Positions 63,401 through 64,000 of a stretch of 64,000 nt of DNA are shown piece after piece. The first letter of the stretch is position 1; every line of letters begins with the position of its first letter. The position numbers and the translations under genes were made by a program. The DNA is from Guptibacillus algicola (GTDB lineage Bacteria; Bacillota; Bacilli; Bacillales; Guptibacillaceae), in NCBI RefSeq assembly GCF_020171805.1, contig NZ_JAIVAF010000004.1, forward strand, positions 186,001 to 250,000, read 5' to 3'. The notes beneath the pieces were generated by a model, which worked only from the letters and a program-made list of their open reading frames with translations, searched no databases and was not told where the DNA came from.

Positions 63401-63973
63401 TTATTCGTTTTTCGCATACGCTTTTTCAGGTCTATGGCCATTCTTCAACTCTCGAATGGTCAAACCGAAATCCATTTGTAGATGCGGATAATCCTTGAAG
63501 GATGACCAGTCTCCCCCCCATTCGAAGCCGAGGTCTTTCGCAATGCTCACGACTTCCATCCAATCGGACTCTCCGTTTTCATTATCATCTCGCTTCATAT
63601 CCCAAACGACTTCTCCGTCATCTCGTTTCAGCGCAAAGTCTATCGCCAAACCATAGTTGTGATACGAACCGCCACCGGTCACATTAGTGACAACATTCCC
63701 TCCATCGGAGCGACCTTTCTCGTAAAGTTCGTTCTGCTCTTCATTCGATCGATGACCATCTGTGATAACCACATCAATGCCCTTTTTGGCAGACTTCGCG
63801 ATCAGTTCTTCCTTCGCATCCCTCACTTCAGGGTGCAGTTCGTCTGGTAACGGAACATCTTTCTTAACTACTACACTACTAGTATCAAAATAAGTCGCTA
63901 TTAAATAGTTACCTACTAGACCTATACATAACAACACGAGAAACGTGCTGACAAATTTCGATATGATCTTCAC
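63401..63973 (-). CDS. M15-family peptidoglycan peptidase, CwlK/VanY-like
   Basis: 190-residue exported zinc peptidase with an N-terminal membrane helix (FVSTFLVLLCIGLVGNYLI). The M15C metal site reads GGSYHNYGLAIDFALK with the C-terminal WGGDWSSFKDYPHLQMDFG. This resembles the L-alanyl-D-glutamate peptidase CwlK and phage endopeptidases, so it probably cuts the peptide stem of cell wall. Starts 9 nt before the NUDIX gene, so possibly an operon. Confidence 0.9.
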   Translation of the reverse strand: MKIISKFVSTFLVLLCIGLVGNYLIATYFDTSSVVVKKDVPLPDELHPEVRDAKEELIAKSAKKGIDVVITDGHRSNEEQNELYEKGRSDGGNVVTNVTGGGSYHNYGLAIDFALKRDDGEVVWDMKRDDNENGESDWMEVVSIAKDLGFEWGGDWSSFKDYPHLQMDFGLTIRELKNGHRPEKAYAKNE

Positions 63974-64000
63974 TCTTTATCACTCCCCGCCAAACCGATT

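Noticed and set aside
1-64000. tRNA or rRNA genes, IS elements, prophage genes
   Set aside because: No cloverleaf, transposase or phage structural gene was recognised on either strand by eye; short or degenerate ones could be missed.

Overview
The window looks like a low-to-mid GC chromosome segment from a Bacillaceae bacterium, probably a halotolerant or marine spore-former. Pointers are AGGAGG-type ribosome binding sites with ATG/GTG/TTG starts, a T-box upstream of trpS, a YjcZ-type 31-residue sporulation peptide, Spx, PBP3, and several CcpA (cre)-like sites. No rRNA, tRNA, IS element, prophage or CRISPR array was seen.

Layout. 1-10.7 kb: single housekeeping and accessory genes (aldo/keto reductase cut by the window edge, release factor 3, PBP3, a beta-lactamase-fold serine hydrolase, DinB-like protein, an M50-like membrane protein, class D sortase, effector-binding and VOC proteins, trpS with its T-box). 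11-15.7 kb: a fatty acid desaturase with a FapR-like operator, then an arsenic island (arsR-arsB-arsC) divergent from an AhpD-like gene whose catalytic Cys codon is an in-frame UGA (possible selenoprotein). 15.7-18.9 kb: an L-carnitine catabolism operon (BKACE, carnitine dehydrogenase, thioesterase) divergent from its likely TetR regulator. 19-25.6 kb: small stress and regulatory genes (YqgV-like, Spx, UspA, LytTR/DUF3021) and three methyltransferases. 25.9-38.1 kb: secreted M36 and S8 proteases, DUF2254, a LuxR-type two-component system, a candidate small RNA and an orphan kinase.

38.1-59 kb, all on the minus strand: a complete ethanolamine-utilisation microcompartment locus. In transcription order it reads eutB2-eutC2, eutW-eutV, eutH-eutS-eutP, eutA-eutB1-eutC1-eutL-eutE-eutM-pduL-TIGR02536-like-eutN-BMC-H-mdh, followed by a TAXI-TRAP transporter (binding protein, DUF1850, fused permease) and an SDR. 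EutH imports ethanolamine. EutBC cleave it to acetaldehyde and ammonia inside the shell (EutS, M, L, N, BMC-H), EutA reactivates the lyase, EutE makes acetyl-CoA and PduL makes acetyl phosphate. EutW/EutV sense the substrate and should antiterminate three leaders (before eutB2, eutH and eutA), each carrying a hexaloop with A1 and G4 that overlaps a terminator. There are two diverged eutBC pairs. No eutG, eutD, eutT or eutJ is present, and the operon ends in a malate dehydrogenase. 59-64 kb: a DctB/DctS/DctR-like dicarboxylate sensing module without its transporter, DUF3870, NUDIX and an M15 peptidase.
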